NCBI GenBank assembly: GCA_937915485.1
Contig: CALGII010000215.1
Location: 1-24,104 of the forward strand
Length of the DNA stretch: 24,104 nucleotides
Source of the DNA: an uncultured Ignavibacteriota bacterium
Lineage (GTDB): Bacteria > Bacteroidota > Ignavibacteria > Tepidaquicellales > Tepidaquicellaceae
Direction of reading: 5' to 3'
The notes beneath the pieces were generated by a model that saw only the letters and a program-made list of their open reading frames with translations, ran no database searches and was not told the origin of the DNA. This document shows positions 23,537 through 24,104 of the stretch, piece by piece. Position 1 is the first letter of the stretch, and every line of letters begins with the position of its first letter. The position numbers were made by a program, and so were the translations under genes.

Positions 23537-24067
23537 ATGAAAAAACTTATATTTGTGATTCCTTTTGTGATTGGATTCCTGCTGCAGACTGCTGTTTTTG
23601 CCCAGATTAAAAGCGACGGGATTACTCCAAAACCTCTTACCGCGACTATTAGCGCAAAAGGAATAGTGTTGGCGCCCATTTCTGTCGTCTCTACACACGA
23701 CCTTGATTTCGGCAGCGATATATTACCGGGCGTGAACAGAACAATCGACAAGAGCTCGAATTCAGCCGGAAAATTTTCCATAATGGGTGAGTCAGGAAAA
23801 GAAGTTACGATTGAACTTTCTCTTCCGCCCGAACTCGTAAGCGGCGAGGAACACCTAATGCTGAGTTTTTCTCCTACCGACGGCGGATATAAACTTCCCG
23901 GCGGCAACGTTGTTGAATTCGACCCGGTAAATTCGGTAAACGCGGTGTTCGGTACTGACGGCGCAATGGATATTCTTCTCGGAGGAACAGTTCAGCCGAC
24001 ATATACTCAGCCGGCAGGTCTCTATGAAGGAACCGTTACGGTTACTCTCTACTACACCGGAAATTAA
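23537..24067 (+). CDS. Secreted DUF4402 domain protein
   Basis: 176 residues from ATG 23537, with AGGAG eight bases upstream. Signal peptide ~1-23 (A-V-F-A-Q). The rest fits DUF4402: an early strand with LTATISAKGIVLAPISV, then D-L-D-F-G-S-D-I-L-P-G, later GKFSIMGESGKEVTIELSLP, and the closing GGTVQPTYTQPAGLYEGTVTVTLYYT with the family's typical A-G-x-Y-x-G-T-x-T-V-T pattern. DUF4402 proteins are small beta-sandwich surface or fimbria-like proteins of unknown exact role. No T9SS tail is present, so it is probably periplasmic or exported by another route. It is separated from the upstream divergent gene by a long AT-rich region. Confidence 0.88.
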   Translation: MKKLIFVIPFVIGFLLQTAVFAQIKSDGITPKPLTATISAKGIVLAPISVVSTHDLDFGSDILPGVNRTIDKSSNSAGKFSIMGESGKEVTIELSLPPELVSGEEHLMLSFSPTDGGYKLPGGNVVEFDPVNSVNAVFGTDGAMDILLGGTVQPTYTQPAGLYEGTVTVTLYYTGN

Positions 24068-24104
24068 AAGCCAGGACAACAGAATAATAAGAAGGGGTTT
24101 TCCG

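Overview
The window looks like chromosomal DNA of a free-living member of the FCB group, most likely Ignavibacteria or a close relative. The main reason is that six large secreted proteins end in the same ~85-residue tail. The tail opens with Q-N-[YF]-P-N-P-F-N-P and ends M-x-L-[VIL]-K, the type IX secretion (T9SS) type A sorting domain in the form usual for Ignavibacteria and relatives. Moderate GC, few strong Shine-Dalgarno sites and AT-rich intergenic DNA fit this. No taxonomy search could be run.

Layout. (1) 1-1277, minus strand: the 5' part of a secreted Trp/Tyr/Gly-rich protein with a His cluster and an Arg-Glu-Ser-Asn repeat tail; it runs off the left edge. (2) 1278-1585: a 308-bp intergenic region with tandem palindromes and two GC-rich inverted repeats. 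(3) 1586-9345, plus strand: a complete, very tightly packed kdpFABCDE operon. It encodes the high-affinity K+ pump KdpFABC and its KdpD/KdpE two-component system, and includes the 29-residue KdpF microgene. (4) 9548-10281: a small two-helix membrane protein (minus) and a small lipoprotein (plus). (5) 10340-22984: an island of six T9SS-tailed proteins: a sialidase-like propeller, a Reeler-like protein with a C-x-C-H motif, a ten-box BNR/Ycf48-like propeller, a PD40 propeller with one CxxCH heme motif and a discoidin-like domain, an M28 metallopeptidase and a DUF2341/fibronectin protein. Two housekeeping-type genes sit among them: a zinc-ribbon/DUF2007 protein and a DinB-fold protein. (6) 22985-23536: a 552-bp stretch with no convincing gene. 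(7) 23537-24067: a secreted DUF4402 protein.

How the genes work together. The kdp genes form one transcription and translation unit with gaps or overlaps of 1-5 bases, so sensor, regulator and pump are made together. The T9SS-tailed genes mostly have their own promoters and terminators. The exception is the BNR propeller and the C-x-C-H protein, whose stop and start codons overlap (TAATG). Four bidirectional or minus-strand hairpin terminators mark the boundaries. The T9SS machinery itself is not in this window.

Most unusual items: the propeller-heme-discoidin-T9SS protein; the coupled propeller/C-x-C-H pair; the edge gene with its repeat tail; and the structured DNA between that gene and kdpF. 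I see no CRISPR array, insertion sequence, tRNA, rRNA or defence system.
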